Assembly: GCF_013391415.1 (NCBI RefSeq)
Contig: NZ_JACAXB010000026.1
Location: 62,001-126,000, forward strand
Origin: Aquitalea sp. LB_tupeE
GTDB taxonomy: Bacteria > Pseudomonadota > Gammaproteobacteria > Burkholderiales > Chromobacteriaceae
Length of the DNA stretch: 64,000 nucleotides
Reading direction: 5' to 3'
Part shown: positions 8,270 through 17,996 of the stretch, piece by piece
How positions within the stretch are numbered: position 1 is the stretch's first letter
How the letters are laid out: each line of letters opens with the position of its first letter
The notes under the pieces: model-generated
Database searches by the model: none
The model's input: the letters and a program-made list of their open reading frames with translations, nothing else
What the model was told of the DNA's origin: nothing
Translations under genes and position numbers: made by a program

Positions 8270-9568
8270 TCAGGAAGTCTGTTGTGCTGGCTGGATGGTT
8301 TGTTTCAGGCAAAGGGCGCGCACCTGGCGGTAGCGTAGCCACAATTTACCGCCATGCCACACGGCAGTGCTGGCCAACAGCAAGGTAGAGATGGCCAGTG
8401 CGGTCTGCCAGCTGGCTGGCCAGCGACACCAGGCCAGTGCCGTCAGCAGCCACAGCCCATGCAGGCCGGTCAGCCACCGCACGGCCTGTTCGGAAAGAAA
8501 GCCATGGGTGGCGGGTAGTACGCCACGCGGGGGCTGCAAGCGTTGCAGATGCAGCCAGGCCAGAAATGGCGCGATCTTGCCCAGCATGCCCAGCACACAG
8601 CCCAGGCCCAATCCTCCCAGCCACAGCACACCGCAATACAGCGGCAGGCTGGTATCGGTGGGCCAGTACAGTGCGGCAGCGGCACACCGCAGACCAAGCA
8701 GCAGTGCCAGCATGGCCAGCAGCCAGCTCAGCCACAGGGGGTCTTGCCGCCGACGACAGCGGTGCAACTGATGCAGGGTGAGGCCGGCAAAACAGGCGGC
8801 AGGCAGACTGGCGAGTAGCAGCCAACCGTGGGCCTGCTCCTGCTGCCAGATCAGCACCAGCCCAAGCGCCAGCAGCAGTGCCAACTGGCCGGGCAAGAGC
8901 TGGCGGGTAAAGGCGGGAAAAGCCGGGGCGATCAGAAACAGCGGAATCACGGTCTGGCTGACGGCCAGCAGCAGGGCCAGCAAGCCGCCAAGTCCCGCCC
9001 ACAGCACATGGCTGTGCAACAAGGCCATGAACGGCAGGTGTAGCTGCCCACCTAATGTCAGCACCAGCAACAGGCCTAAGGTTAGCGCCACACCCAGCCC
9101 GGTCAGCGCCAGCCGCAGCCCCTGGCTGGTGGCGTCACGCGCCGGGCTGCGCCACAAGCCGGGCAGCGCATGCGCCAGCAAGCCCAGCCCGGCGCTGTAT
9201 GTCAGTAGCGCACCGGCAGTCAGCCATGTCGCGGAAAAGCCATGACTGAAGCCCCAGCACAGGCAGGCCACACCGCCTTGCCAGGCCGGAAATATCCGCC
9301 ACCACAGCGCCCGTGGCTGCGGGCAGCCCACCCCGGCGGCCACGGCCAGCAATTGCAATACCGCCCCCAGCATGCTGTTGCCCAGCACACCCAGTGCCAA
9401 CAGGTGGGTGAGGGTGACAATCAGCGGATCAAACCGATTGGCTGCGACGGTGTCGCCCACGAGCAGGGTCAGCCCGGCGATCAGCAGCCAGATCAGGCTG
9501 GCCACAAAAAAGCTGCCCGGCAACCAGGGCGGCGGGGCAGCGTCGTAGGACAGCCAGGCCTGGCTCAT
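8270..9568 (-). CDS. Polytopic membrane protein of unknown function, next to DUF2249 and hemerythrin genes
   Basis: The 432-residue protein is almost entirely hydrophobic, with about twelve membrane segments. Histidines inside or beside helices (LTHLLALGVLGNSMLGAV, WGFSHGFSATWL, LLHSHVLWAGLGGLL) recall heme-binding membrane proteins such as NnrS or the catalytic subunits of heme-copper oxidases, but the full set of oxidase ligands is not apparent, so no enzyme name is given. Its start overlaps the stop of the DUF2249 gene (ATGA), which overlaps the hemerythrin gene in the same way, indicating translational coupling. A one-mismatch FNR/Dnr box heads the three-gene unit, so a role in NO or nitrite handling is likely but inferred. 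Confidence 0.6.
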   Translation of the reverse strand: MSQAWLSYDAAPPPWLPGSFFVASLIWLLIAGLTLLVGDTVAANRFDPLIVTLTHLLALGVLGNSMLGAVLQLLAVAAGVGCPQPRALWWRIFPAWQGGVACLCWGFSHGFSATWLTAGALLTYSAGLGLLAHALPGLWRSPARDATSQGLRLALTGLGVALTLGLLLVLTLGGQLHLPFMALLHSHVLWAGLGGLLALLLAVSQTVIPLFLIAPAFPAFTRQLLPGQLALLLALGLVLIWQQEQAHGWLLLASLPAACFAGLTLHQLHRCRRRQDPLWLSWLLAMLALLLGLRCAAAALYWPTDTSLPLYCGVLWLGGLGLGCVLGMLGKIAPFLAWLHLQRLQPPRGVLPATHGFLSEQAVRWLTGLHGLWLLTALAWCRWPASWQTALAISTLLLASTAVWHGGKLWLRYRQVRALCLKQTIQPAQQTS

Positions 9569-9777
9569 GGCCGACTCAGAATCAGAATGACCCCACCGTC
9601 ACCGGACAGTTCGAAACGGAAATCCAGCCCCTGCTGTTGTAACAAGGGCAGCAGCGGGCTGGGGTGATGCGGCAGGATGTAGGCCGCTTGCTGGCCGGGT
9701 GCCAGTCCGTCGGCTTCGTCCAGGATGATTTCCATCGGCTGCGGTGGCGGCAGCTGACGCAGGTCGCGCGGGCTCAT
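9565..9777 (-). CDS. DUF2249-family small protein
   Basis: The 70-residue product starts MSPRDLRQLPPPQPMEIILD and has the compact pattern of DUF2249: an early leucine/proline segment, a central helix LPHHPSPLLPLLQQQG, and a final strand. DUF2249 domains are TusA-like in fold and commonly accompany hemerythrin and denitrification genes; their activity is unknown. The gene overlaps both neighbours by four bases (ATGA junctions), so it is part of a tightly coupled operon between hemerythrin and the polytopic membrane protein. The start is set by the ATGA overlap; a longer in-frame start further upstream would lie deep inside the hemerythrin gene. Confidence 0.75.
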   Translation of the reverse strand: MSPRDLRQLPPPQPMEIILDEADGLAPGQQAAYILPHHPSPLLPLLQQQGLDFRFELSGDGGVILILSRP

Positions 9778-10202
9778 GCGGCGGCTCCGGCAGCCACCAG
9801 ATCGGCAAAACCGGCAATGTGCTGGCTGCACATGGGGTAGAGAATGTTTTCTTCTTTCATATTGTGCTGCTGCATCAGGATGAGCAGCGTATCGGCACAG
9901 CCCAGATAGTCGCCGGCTTGCTCGGACGACAACAGCTGGGCCATGTCTTGCATCAGTGCGCGCATCTGGCTGTGCTCGTTACGCATTACCACGGTAGGGC
10001 CCATCTGGCTGCCGGTGGCGGCTTCGAAGGCTGGAAACAGGCTGTCTTCTTCGAGCGCAAAATGTTGCAGCATGCCAGTGTGAAACGCTTGAAACACGGC
10101 GCGGGCCTTGGGCCAGTCGCCCTGGCGTACCGCTGTTTCGGCGATGGCGAAGTCGGCATCGCATAGGCGGTGTTGTTCGGTCAGTTGCTGGATGGCATTC
10201 AT
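9774..10202 (-). CDS. Hemerythrin (HHE cation-binding) domain protein
   Basis: The 142-residue protein is a four-helix hemerythrin-like domain. Likely di-iron ligands are visible in order: EQHRLCD near residue 10, HTGMLQHFALEEDSLFP near residue 41, NEHSQM near residue 75, and HNMKEENILYPM near residue 113. Such proteins bind O2 or NO, or act in repair of iron centres damaged by NO. It is the first gene of a leftward three-gene unit with DUF2249 and a polytopic membrane protein. An FNR/Dnr-type box is centred about 70 bases upstream of the start. The context supports a role in NO defence; this is inferred. Confidence 0.88.
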   Translation of the reverse strand: MNAIQQLTEQHRLCDADFAIAETAVRQGDWPKARAVFQAFHTGMLQHFALEEDSLFPAFEAATGSQMGPTVVMRNEHSQMRALMQDMAQLLSSEQAGDYLGCADTLLILMQQHNMKEENILYPMCSQHIAGFADLVAAGAAA

Positions 10203-10264
10203 GGTGCTTTGCCTTGGCTGAGGTTGATGGTGAGCAGTATTGCCTGTTTAGTGCGTCGGCCTGA

Positions 10265-10278
10265 ATGACCCGTATCAA
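10265..10278 (-). promoter_or_regulatory. FNR/Dnr-type box upstream of the hemerythrin operon
   Basis: The minus strand reads TTGATACGGGTCAT, one mismatch from the perfect TTGATACGGGTCAA found before nirJ. It lies 62 bases before the hemerythrin ATG and overlaps the stop codon of the SUMT gene. Confidence 0.65.
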
Positions 10279-11111
10279 GAAATCTGCGCCTGTTGCCGCA
10301 GCGCCTGTAACTGCTGGTGCAGCAGCACCACATTGCCAATCACCAGCAGGGCCGGGCTGCTGATTTCCTGCTGGCTGATCAGCTGGCTTAATTGGTCCAG
10401 CTGGCCGCACACGCAGCGCTGCGTTGGGCTGCATGCCTTTTCCACCACCGCCACCGGTGTGGCCGGGTCGCGGCCATGGGCCAGCAATTGGCTGGCGATA
10501 CGGGCGGCCTCGCCCAGCCCCATATACACCACCAGGGTTTGTCCCGGCTGGCTGTAAAGAGTCCAGTCCAGTTGCTGCTCGCCCTGACGGCGATGGCCGG
10601 TGACCAGGCTGCAACCCTGGGCATGATCGCGATGAGTGAGCGGCAGCCCCAGCGCGGCGGCGGCACCCAGCGCCGCGCTGATGCCGGGTACCACCTCGCA
10701 AGGGATGCCTGCTTGTGCCAGCGCCAGCATTTCCTCACCACCACGGCCAAACAATAGCGGGTCGCCCCCTTTGAGGCGCACCACGCGCTGGCCGTTGCGG
10801 GCAAAGTCGATCAGCAACTGGTTGATGTCCGCTTGCGGCAGTGTATGACGGCTGGCGCGCTTGCCCACGCAGATGCGGCTGGCCTGCGGCGGGGCCAGGC
10901 GCAGTATCTGCGGGTCCAGCAGATGGTCGTACAGCAGCACATCCGCCTCGCCCAGTCGCTGCACTGCGCGCAGGGTGAGCAAGTCCGGGTCGCCCGGGCC
11001 TGCCCCCACCAGGCAAACACTGCCGGGGGCAAATACCTGGCGGTCTTGAGGGGTGGAAATGATGCTGCCAGCCGGCGTGGGCGGCAGTGTGGGCAGGGCT
11101 GGGCGGTACAT
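10275..11111 (-). CDS. cobA: Uroporphyrinogen-III C-methyltransferase (SUMT; NirE/CobA type)
   Basis: The 278-residue enzyme uses two SAM molecules to convert uroporphyrinogen III to precorrin-2, the entry to siroheme, cobalamin and heme d1. Seen in order: VCLVGAGPGDPDLLTLRAVQRL near residue 32, DVLLYDHLL, VRLKGGDPLLFGRGGEE near residue 110, VVPGISAALGAAA, GLPLTHRDHAQ, and TLVVYMGL. These are all SUMT signatures, and there is no CysG-type dehydrogenase domain. No separate nirE is present in the nir cluster 12 kb away, and this gene is divergent from norC across a shared FNR/Dnr box. It is therefore a good candidate for the heme d1 branch enzyme. The ATG at 11111 gives a family-typical length. 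Confidence 0.9.
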   Translation of the reverse strand: MYRPALPTLPPTPAGSIISTPQDRQVFAPGSVCLVGAGPGDPDLLTLRAVQRLGEADVLLYDHLLDPQILRLAPPQASRICVGKRASRHTLPQADINQLLIDFARNGQRVVRLKGGDPLLFGRGGEEMLALAQAGIPCEVVPGISAALGAAAALGLPLTHRDHAQGCSLVTGHRRQGEQQLDWTLYSQPGQTLVVYMGLGEAARIASQLLAHGRDPATPVAVVEKACSPTQRCVCGQLDQLSQLISQQEISSPALLVIGNVVLLHQQLQALRQQAQIS

Positions 11112-11181
11112 GCAGACTCCCGGGCAAAGGCTTGCCAAATGACGATGCCGCCAGTGTAGGAAAGTGGGTGGCCGGGAATCG

Positions 11182-11195
11182 TTGATACGAATCAA
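11182..11195 (+). promoter_or_regulatory. FNR/Dnr box in the SUMT-norC divergent promoter
   Basis: TTGATACGAATCAA is a perfect TTGAT-N4-ATCAA palindrome, 78 bases before the norC ATG and 70 bases before the SUMT start on the other strand. It could drive either or both. Confidence 0.8.
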
Positions 11196-11273
11196 TGCTA
11201 TCGGGATGCCCGAATCCGTACATTTCGCCCCAGGTACCGGACTTGCCGGTGCAAGCACTTTGAGGAGGACGTG

Positions 11274-13159
<1,886 letters not shown>

Positions 13160-13174
13160 GTGATCAAACAGACA

Positions 13175-13199
13175 AGCGGCCCCTGGTGGGCCGCTTTTT
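13175..13199 (+). terminator. Intrinsic terminator after norB
   Basis: AGCGGCCC and GGGCCGCT form a perfect 8-bp stem with a CTGGT loop, followed by a T-run. It sits between norB and the norE-like gene, so the downstream nor genes are expressed by read-through or from their own promoter. Confidence 0.85.
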
Positions 13200-13214
13200 C
13201 TTTGGAGCGATTCC

Positions 13215-13808
13215 ATGCGTACTGACAGCCTGCCAATGGAAGACATCCCGCACGACCGCCACGTGCCGGGCGACCTGGCCATGTGGTGTTTCATCCTGGC
13301 CGAGCTGGCGGTGTTCGGCGTGTTTTTCCTGGTGTACGGCTATCACCGCTGGCGTGATCCGGCGCTGTTTTCCCACGGTCAGCAGCAGCTGCACCTGCTG
13401 CTACCCACGCTCAATACCTTGCTGTTGCTGGCGGGCAGTGCTGCCATCGTGGCTGCGGTACGCGCCTTTGCGCTGAACCGCCAGCGCAGCGGACGGCGCT
13501 GGCTGATGTCCACCATGCTGGCCGGTGGCGGTTTTCTGGTGCTCAAGGCCATCGAGCTGGGCGGCAAGTTTGCCGCTGGCATCACCCTGTCCAGCGGCGA
13601 TTTCTGGATGTTTTACCTGTCGCTCACCGTATTTCACTTTCTGCATGTGGTGCTGGGCATGGTGATTGTGGCCGCCGTGTGGTGGCAGGCCCGCGACGGG
13701 CGCTATGCCGGTGCGACCATTGATGGCGTGGAAACCGCCGCCGCCTACTGGCATATGGTGGACCTGGTGTGGATTGTGCTGTTTGCGCTGATTTACGTGG
13801 CACGTTAA
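13215..13808 (+). CDS. norE: NorE-like cytochrome c oxidase subunit III family protein
   Basis: The 197-residue protein has five membrane segments and the subunit-III pattern: PGDLAMWCFILAELAVFGVFFLVYG at the start, LGGKFAAGI in the middle, and FWMFYLSLTVFHFLHVVLGMVIVAAVWW followed by AAAYWHMVDLVWIVLFALIYV at the end. NorE-type proteins accompany norCBQD and affect NO reductase activity in denitrifiers, but no catalytic role is known. Its position between norB and norQ, and a length close to NorE rather than to aa3-oxidase CoxC, support the name. An AT-rich tail of the norB terminator and a GGAG-type site precede the ATG. Confidence 0.85.
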   Translation: MRTDSLPMEDIPHDRHVPGDLAMWCFILAELAVFGVFFLVYGYHRWRDPALFSHGQQQLHLLLPTLNTLLLLAGSAAIVAAVRAFALNRQRSGRRWLMSTMLAGGGFLVLKAIELGGKFAAGITLSSGDFWMFYLSLTVFHFLHVVLGMVIVAAVWWQARDGRYAGATIDGVETAAAYWHMVDLVWIVLFALIYVAR

Positions 13809-13880
13809 GCGCCGCAGTTTGTTGGCAGGGCTTATCTGGAATCAAGGCCATGGCCCGGCATGGCCGGTATCGTTGACCCC

Positions 13881-14141
13881 ATGAACACACCCGCCCCCCT
13901 TACCCAATGGCTGTTGTGGGCCTGGCTCAGTGGCCTGACCCTGCTGGCCGCCGTCCTGGCCGAAAGCGGCCAGCTGTCACAACACTGGCTGGCACCGCTG
14001 GTGCTGGGTTTTGCCTGGCTCAAGGGTTGGGTGGTCATCGAGCGCTACATGGGGCTGTGCCATGCCCCGCACTGGCTGCGCGCCAGCGTGCATGGCTGGC
14101 TGCTGCTGGTGACCGGTGTGCTGCTGTTGAGTTTTCGCTAA
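13881..14141 (+). CDS. norF: NorF-like small membrane protein (cytochrome oxidase subunit IV type)
   Basis: The 86-residue product has three hydrophobic segments: LLWAWLSGLTLLAAVLAES, HWLAPLVLGFAWLKGWVVIERYMGL, and a final WLLLVTGVLLLSF. The FAWLKGWVVIERYMGL core resembles the subunit-IV/NorF family, whose members support NO reductase assembly or activity. It lies between the norE-like gene and norQ, as in other nor operons. An alternative ATG seven codons upstream exists; neither start has a convincing ribosome binding site. Confidence 0.75.
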   Translation: MNTPAPLTQWLLWAWLSGLTLLAAVLAESGQLSQHWLAPLVLGFAWLKGWVVIERYMGLCHAPHWLRASVHGWLLLVTGVLLLSFR

Positions 14142-14150
14142 GGAAAAGCC

Positions 14151-14954
14151 ATGAACGCACCGCTGCGTCCCGAATTGTCCGCCCCCTTCTATCAGCCGCA
14201 GGGCGATGAATGCCAGCTGTTTGAAGCCGCCTGGCAGCAGCAGCTGCCGGTGTTGATCAAAGGCCCCACCGGCTGTGGCAAAACCCGCTTTGTCGCCCAT
14301 ATGGCAGCCCGGCTGGGCCTGCCGCTGATTACCGTGTCCTGCCATGACGACCTGTCCGCCGCCGATCTGGTGGGCCGCCATCTGATCGGCGATGGCCAGA
14401 CGGTATGGTGCGACGGCCCGCTCACCCGCGCGGTGCGCCAGGGTGGCATTTGTTATCTGGACGAAGTAGTGGAAGCGCGCAAGGACACCACCGTGGTGTT
14501 GCATCCCCTTACTGACGACCGCCGCATTCTGCCCATCGAACGCACCGGCGAAGTGCTGGTGGCCCCGCCCGGCTTCATGCTGGTGGTGTCCTACAACCCC
14601 GGTTACCAGCATGTGCTGAAAACCCTCAAGCCCAGCACGCGCCAGCGCTTTGTCGCCATGAGCTTCGATTTTCCGTCTGCCGAAGTGGAACAGCAGGTGG
14701 TGATGCAGGAATCCGGCCTTGCTGCGGCACAGGCGCAGCAGCTGGTGACACTGGCCGGCCAGTTGCGTCGGCTGTCCGGTTACGATCTGGACGAATCGGT
14801 CAGCACCCGCTTGCTGGTGTATGCCGCCAAGCTGATGGCATCCGGCATGCGCCCGGCGCTGGCCTGCCGCACCGCGCTGGCCGAACCGTTGAGCGACGAG
14901 CCGGACACGGTGGCGGCCCTGCTGGCCATCATTCACACCCAGTTTCCTGCCTGA
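14151..14954 (+). CDS. norQ: NorQ/CbbQ-type AAA+ ATPase
   Basis: The 267-residue MoxR/CbbQ-family ATPase activates NO reductase, probably by helping insert the non-heme iron. Walker A (LIKGPTGCGKTRFVAHMA) is near residue 36, Walker B (GGICYLDEVVEARKD) near residue 98, and a sensor region VVSYNPGYQ near residue 146. The C-terminal CbbQ segment with DESVSTRLLVYAAKLM is complete. It is nine bases after the norF-like gene and 12 bases before norD, consistent with an operon. Confidence 0.94.
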   Translation: MNAPLRPELSAPFYQPQGDECQLFEAAWQQQLPVLIKGPTGCGKTRFVAHMAARLGLPLITVSCHDDLSAADLVGRHLIGDGQTVWCDGPLTRAVRQGGICYLDEVVEARKDTTVVLHPLTDDRRILPIERTGEVLVAPPGFMLVVSYNPGYQHVLKTLKPSTRQRFVAMSFDFPSAEVEQQVVMQESGLAAAQAQQLVTLAGQLRRLSGYDLDESVSTRLLVYAAKLMASGMRPALACRTALAEPLSDEPDTVAALLAIIHTQFPA

Positions 14955-14966
14955 GCGGGGCCTGTC

Positions 14967-16799
14967 ATGGAAGATATCGTCGGCGGCTGGTGGGACAAAC
15001 TGGTCAAGCGCGCAGCCTATCGCGGCCATGCCGCCGCAGCGGTGCGGCTGGAGCAGGTGGCACCGCTTGCGCCGGTGTTCTTTCGCGCCATGGGCGGCGA
15101 CCCGGCCTTGGCCTTGCGTTCCACCGTGGGTACCGAACACGGCGCCCGCCGCCGCTGGCTGGAGCGCCTGTCCGGCACCGGCGAGCGGGTGGAACTGGCC
15201 TGGTCCGACCAGCAGGCCTTTTATCTGCCGGAAAAAATCGAGCTGTTCGCCGATGCGGCGCTCAACCGCGAACTGTATTTCTGGCTGATGGCGCTGGCCG
15301 CCAGCAACCGGCCCGATGGTGACTGGCTGAATGCCAATCGACAGGCTGCTGCCGCATGCCTGGCCGCCATGCCCGGCCTGGCTGCCAGCTATCAACGGCT
15401 GGTGGCCGCCCATCTGCCACAACGGCCAGACCCGGCCCGTCTGCCGCCAGCCGAGGCTGCCTGGGAGCGTGCCATCCGTCAGGCCCTGCTGCAGCCGCAG
15501 CAAGCGCTGGACACGCCGCCGCCAGTCCGTGCCCCTTACCCCTTGCCCCTGTGGCTGCACCCGGCCCCGCCCACGCTGGAGCATACCGCCCCGTCTACTG
15601 CGCAGGACCCGCAGCAAAGCGGCCCGCGCAGTAAGCCGCAGCAGCGCCAGCGCCGCCGCTACCGTGCCCAGCGCGTGGTACAGGACGAGCGCAAAAACGG
15701 CATGCTGATGATTTTCCGCGCCGAAAGCCTGTTTACCTGGGACGAATACGTCAAGGTCAACCGTCATACCGACGAGGATGACGACGACAACGTCGCCGCC
15801 GCGGCCGAGGACATGAACCGCCTGTCACTGGCACAGGACGCCCACACCAAGGGCGGCAAGCTCAAGTTTGACCTGGACTTGCCCGCCGCCGCCTGGGACG
15901 ACACCCCGCTGGGCCCCGGCCTGCTGCTACCGGAGTGGAACTGGAAACAGCAAAGACTGGTTGACGACCACTGCCGCCTGCAACCCATGCTGCCGCGCGA
16001 TGCCGTCCCCGCCGCCTTGCCCGAGCGCCTGCTGCCACTGGCCCGCCGCCTGCGCCGTCAGTTTCAGGCACTGGCACCGGAGCGCACGCGCAAGAGCGGG
16101 CAGGAGTGCGGGCCGGATATCGACATCGACCGCGTCATCCGCTTTCTGGCCGAACGCCACAGCGGTGTCGCCCAGTCCGAACCCGGCCTGTACCAGGCCT
16201 GGCCGCCAGGCGAACGCAGCCTGGCCTGCCTGACCCTGGCCGACCTGTCGCTCTCCACCGAAAGCTGGGTAGGGGACGAGGCTGGCCGGGTGATCGACGT
16301 CATCCGCGACAGCCTGCTCTTGTTTGCCGAGGCCTTGTCCGCGGCAGGTGACAGCTTTGGCCTGTACGGCTTTTCCTCCATCCGCCGCCAGGAAGTGCGC
16401 TTTCAGGTGCTGAAGGATTTTGCCGAACGCTACGACGACAGCACCCGCGGCCGCATTCTGGCCATCCGCCCCGGCTATTACACCCGTATGGGCGCGGCCA
16501 TCCGCCAGAGCAGCCGCATCCTGCTGCAACAACCGGCTGCGCGTCGCCTGCTGCTTATCATCTCCGACGGCAAGCCCAACGATCTGGACCACTACGAAGG
16601 CCGCCACGGCATCGAGGACACCCGCCAGGCCATTCTGGAAGCCCGCCGCGACGGTCTGCTGCCCTTCTGCCTGACCGTAGACCGCGAAGCAGGGGATTAT
16701 CTGCCCCATCTGTTCGGCCACCGCGGCTATGTGGTGGTGCAACAGGCACAGATGCTGCCCAGCGTGCTCACCCGCTTGTATGCCCATTTGACCGCCTGA
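14967..16799 (+). CDS. norD: NorD, VWA-domain partner of NorQ
   Basis: The 610-residue protein ends in a von Willebrand factor A domain. The MIDAS motif DLSLS is near residue 423 (LTLADLSLSTESW), with later supporting residues in TRMGAAIR and LLIISDGKPNDLDHYEGRHG. The middle is proline/glutamine-rich and then highly basic around residue 225, and acidic around residue 265, as is common in NorD/CbbO proteins. CbbO/NorD proteins recruit the cognate AAA+ ATPase to its target, here NO reductase. An efficient terminator follows. Confidence 0.93.
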   Translation: MEDIVGGWWDKLVKRAAYRGHAAAAVRLEQVAPLAPVFFRAMGGDPALALRSTVGTEHGARRRWLERLSGTGERVELAWSDQQAFYLPEKIELFADAALNRELYFWLMALAASNRPDGDWLNANRQAAAACLAAMPGLAASYQRLVAAHLPQRPDPARLPPAEAAWERAIRQALLQPQQALDTPPPVRAPYPLPLWLHPAPPTLEHTAPSTAQDPQQSGPRSKPQQRQRRRYRAQRVVQDERKNGMLMIFRAESLFTWDEYVKVNRHTDEDDDDNVAAAAEDMNRLSLAQDAHTKGGKLKFDLDLPAAAWDDTPLGPGLLLPEWNWKQQRLVDDHCRLQPMLPRDAVPAALPERLLPLARRLRRQFQALAPERTRKSGQECGPDIDIDRVIRFLAERHSGVAQSEPGLYQAWPPGERSLACLTLADLSLSTESWVGDEAGRVIDVIRDSLLLFAEALSAAGDSFGLYGFSSIRRQEVRFQVLKDFAERYDDSTRGRILAIRPGYYTRMGAAIRQSSRILLQQPAARRLLLIISDGKPNDLDHYEGRHGIEDTRQAILEARRDGLLPFCLTVDREAGDYLPHLFGHRGYVVVQQAQMLPSVLTRLYAHLTA

Positions 16800-16854
16800 G
16801 CAGCCCAGCTGCTGTTCAAGCTCAACTCGACTCCAAGGTGTAATCACCTTCTTC

Positions 16855-16880
16855 ACCCGGCCTTGTGCCGGGTTTTTTTT
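16855..16880 (+). terminator. Intrinsic terminator after norD
   Basis: ACCCGGC and GCCGGGT pair around a short loop and are followed by a run of eight T. A second small perfect hairpin (AAGGTG-TAAT-CACCTT, 16835-16850) sits just before it. Confidence 0.9.
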
Positions 16881-16966
16881 GATATGTGGCAAGTCGCCAG
16901 CCAGCCCATGCCCGGACAATGGCAGGCTGCTGCTCAGTCTATTCAGTCAATGGAAAGGAAAACGTC

Positions 16967-17182
16967 ATGGCCCGGAAATTTCCCCTGCACCCGGCGCACC
17001 CGGAGCGCATTTGCTGGGGCTGCGACAAATACTGCCCGGCCGACTCCCTGCAATGCGGCAATGGCTCCGGCCGCACTCAGCATCCGGCAGAAGTACTGGG
17101 CGAGGACTGGTATGAATACGGCGACTGGGGGCTGGAGGTGGAGCCAGAACAAAAATCGCTGACGCTGCCGAAGAAGGGCTAA
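16967..17182 (+). CDS. DUF3079-family small cysteine-rich protein
   Basis: The 71-residue protein starts MARKFPLHPAHPERICWGCD and carries the DUF3079 core CWGCDKYCPADSLQCGNG, with four closely spaced cysteines, followed by an acidic DWYEYGDW segment. Four cysteines of this type suggest zinc or other metal binding; no function is established. An AAGGA ribosome binding site precedes the ATG. Its stop codon is immediately followed by the left end of a decayed IS element, so it is the last gene of the GC-rich nor region before the AT-rich island. Confidence 0.8.
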   Translation: MARKFPLHPAHPERICWGCDKYCPADSLQCGNGSGRTQHPAEVLGEDWYEYGDWGLEVEPEQKSLTLPKKG

Positions 17183-17713
17183 GGAAGGTCTGAACAAGTT
17201 CCGACCTTCCCATTAAAAACCATTATCTCACTGCCGCAAGGAATAGCGGTGAGCAAGCTGCTGAGCTTCACCAATTTCGGACAGACCGTCAACAAGAAAC
17301 TGACCCGTCGCAAAATCTTCCCGACTGGAATAGACAATGTCATGAGGTGGAATACGCTCGAAGCCGCAATTACATCTTTCTGTCCCAAGCCCAGCAATGG
17401 CGGTCGCCACTATCCCTTGTCCAGCATACTGCGTATTTATTGTCTCTAGCATCTGTGGAATTTCGACATGAAAGCCTATATTGCTGTGGATGCGCGGTCG
17501 GGTCTGGTTCATTACCTACACAACCTGCACCCCACCCCGTCCAATACGGCTGACGTAAAGATACTGCTTGTCTGAAATGTAAATGCCCGGTTTCCATCTC
17601 CTTTTGAATACTTATCCTGGCCCGGTACTAGCCAAGTTGGTTTACTGATCAGCTGGCACATCACTCAGATGTGCTCTGGCTCACCAAAGTGCAGGCTTAT
17701 TCAGATCTTTCCT
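17183..17713 (+). mobile_element. Decayed IS5-family insertion sequence at the island edge
   Basis: The left end GGAAGGTCTGAACAAGTTC begins directly after the DUF3079 stop codon, and GGAAGGTC is repeated in inverted form 12 bases later (GACCTTCC, 17203-17210). A transposase remnant follows. About 530 bases downstream, TTCAGATCTTTCC (17700-17712) is an imperfect inverted copy of the left end. CTAA precedes the left end and TAA follows the right, suggesting a worn target duplication. The element is shorter than a full IS5 and cannot transpose by itself. Confidence 0.65.
17249..17576 (+). pseudogene. IS5-family transposase remnant
   Basis: The first 66 codons, starting GTG, resemble the transposase N-terminus: LTRRKIFPTGIDNVMRWNTLE followed by FCPKPSNGGRHYPLSSILRIYCL, equivalent to the RRxTRxEIFL...W..M...I.PFYPK.GNGRRPYPL..MLRIHC pattern of IS5. 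A TAG stop (17447) comes next. In the same frame WNFDMKAYIAVDARSGLVHYLHNL follows, equivalent to the WHFGMKAHIGVDA.SGL.H segment that normally lies much further on. The middle of the gene, with its first catalytic acidic region, is therefore deleted and the reading frame is broken. Confidence 0.75.
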
Positions 17714-17996
17714 AACCATTACGCAACAGAGAGCACCTCTCAGACTTGTTGACTACAGCTAGTCTTCGTCCATCGTGATATTGGTCGCATCGCTAGTTCA
17801 CGCCTAATTGGTCGAACCTGTATTGTCTCCCTGAACTGAAATTCATCGGCTAAATAGCCAGTTTATGATGTTTATTATTTTGATTAGCGTAACCATCGTG
17901 GAGTCGGTTATGTAACACCATCCACACAACATGCTGAAGCTAAGTTCAGCATACTTGCAGGAAACATTCTGTATTTCAACTTGAAGGAGAAATATC
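17714..17996. other. AT-rich intergenic region ahead of the peptide gene
   Basis: No gene is convincing here; the longest plausible frame has 16 codons (MMFIILIS..., 17863-17913). The region must hold the promoter of the peptide operon. It contains the 22-base inverted repeat listed separately and a good ribosome binding site (AAGGAG, just before 17990). Base composition is already as AT-rich as the island. Confidence 0.5.
17931..17952. promoter_or_regulatory. Inverted repeat upstream of the peptide gene
   Basis: ATGCTGAA and TTCAGCAT form a perfect 8-bp inverted repeat around GCTAAG. It ends 44 bases before the peptide start codon and could be an operator or a 5'-UTR hairpin. No regulator gene is present in the island. 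Confidence 0.45.

Noticed and set aside
13977-15767. 596-codon open frame antisense to norF, norQ and norD
   Set aside because: Runs across three real genes, is Gln/His/Gly-rich as typical for a GC-bias shadow, and has no domain.
17228-17512. 94-codon minus-strand frame in the IS remnant
   Set aside because: The plus strand of the same segment reads as an IS5-type transposase; the minus frame has no similarity to a known family.
17183-17713. Intact IS element with exact terminal repeats and target duplication
   Set aside because: Right end matches only imperfectly, flanks share just TAA, and the transposase has a stop and a large internal deletion, so it is called a remnant.
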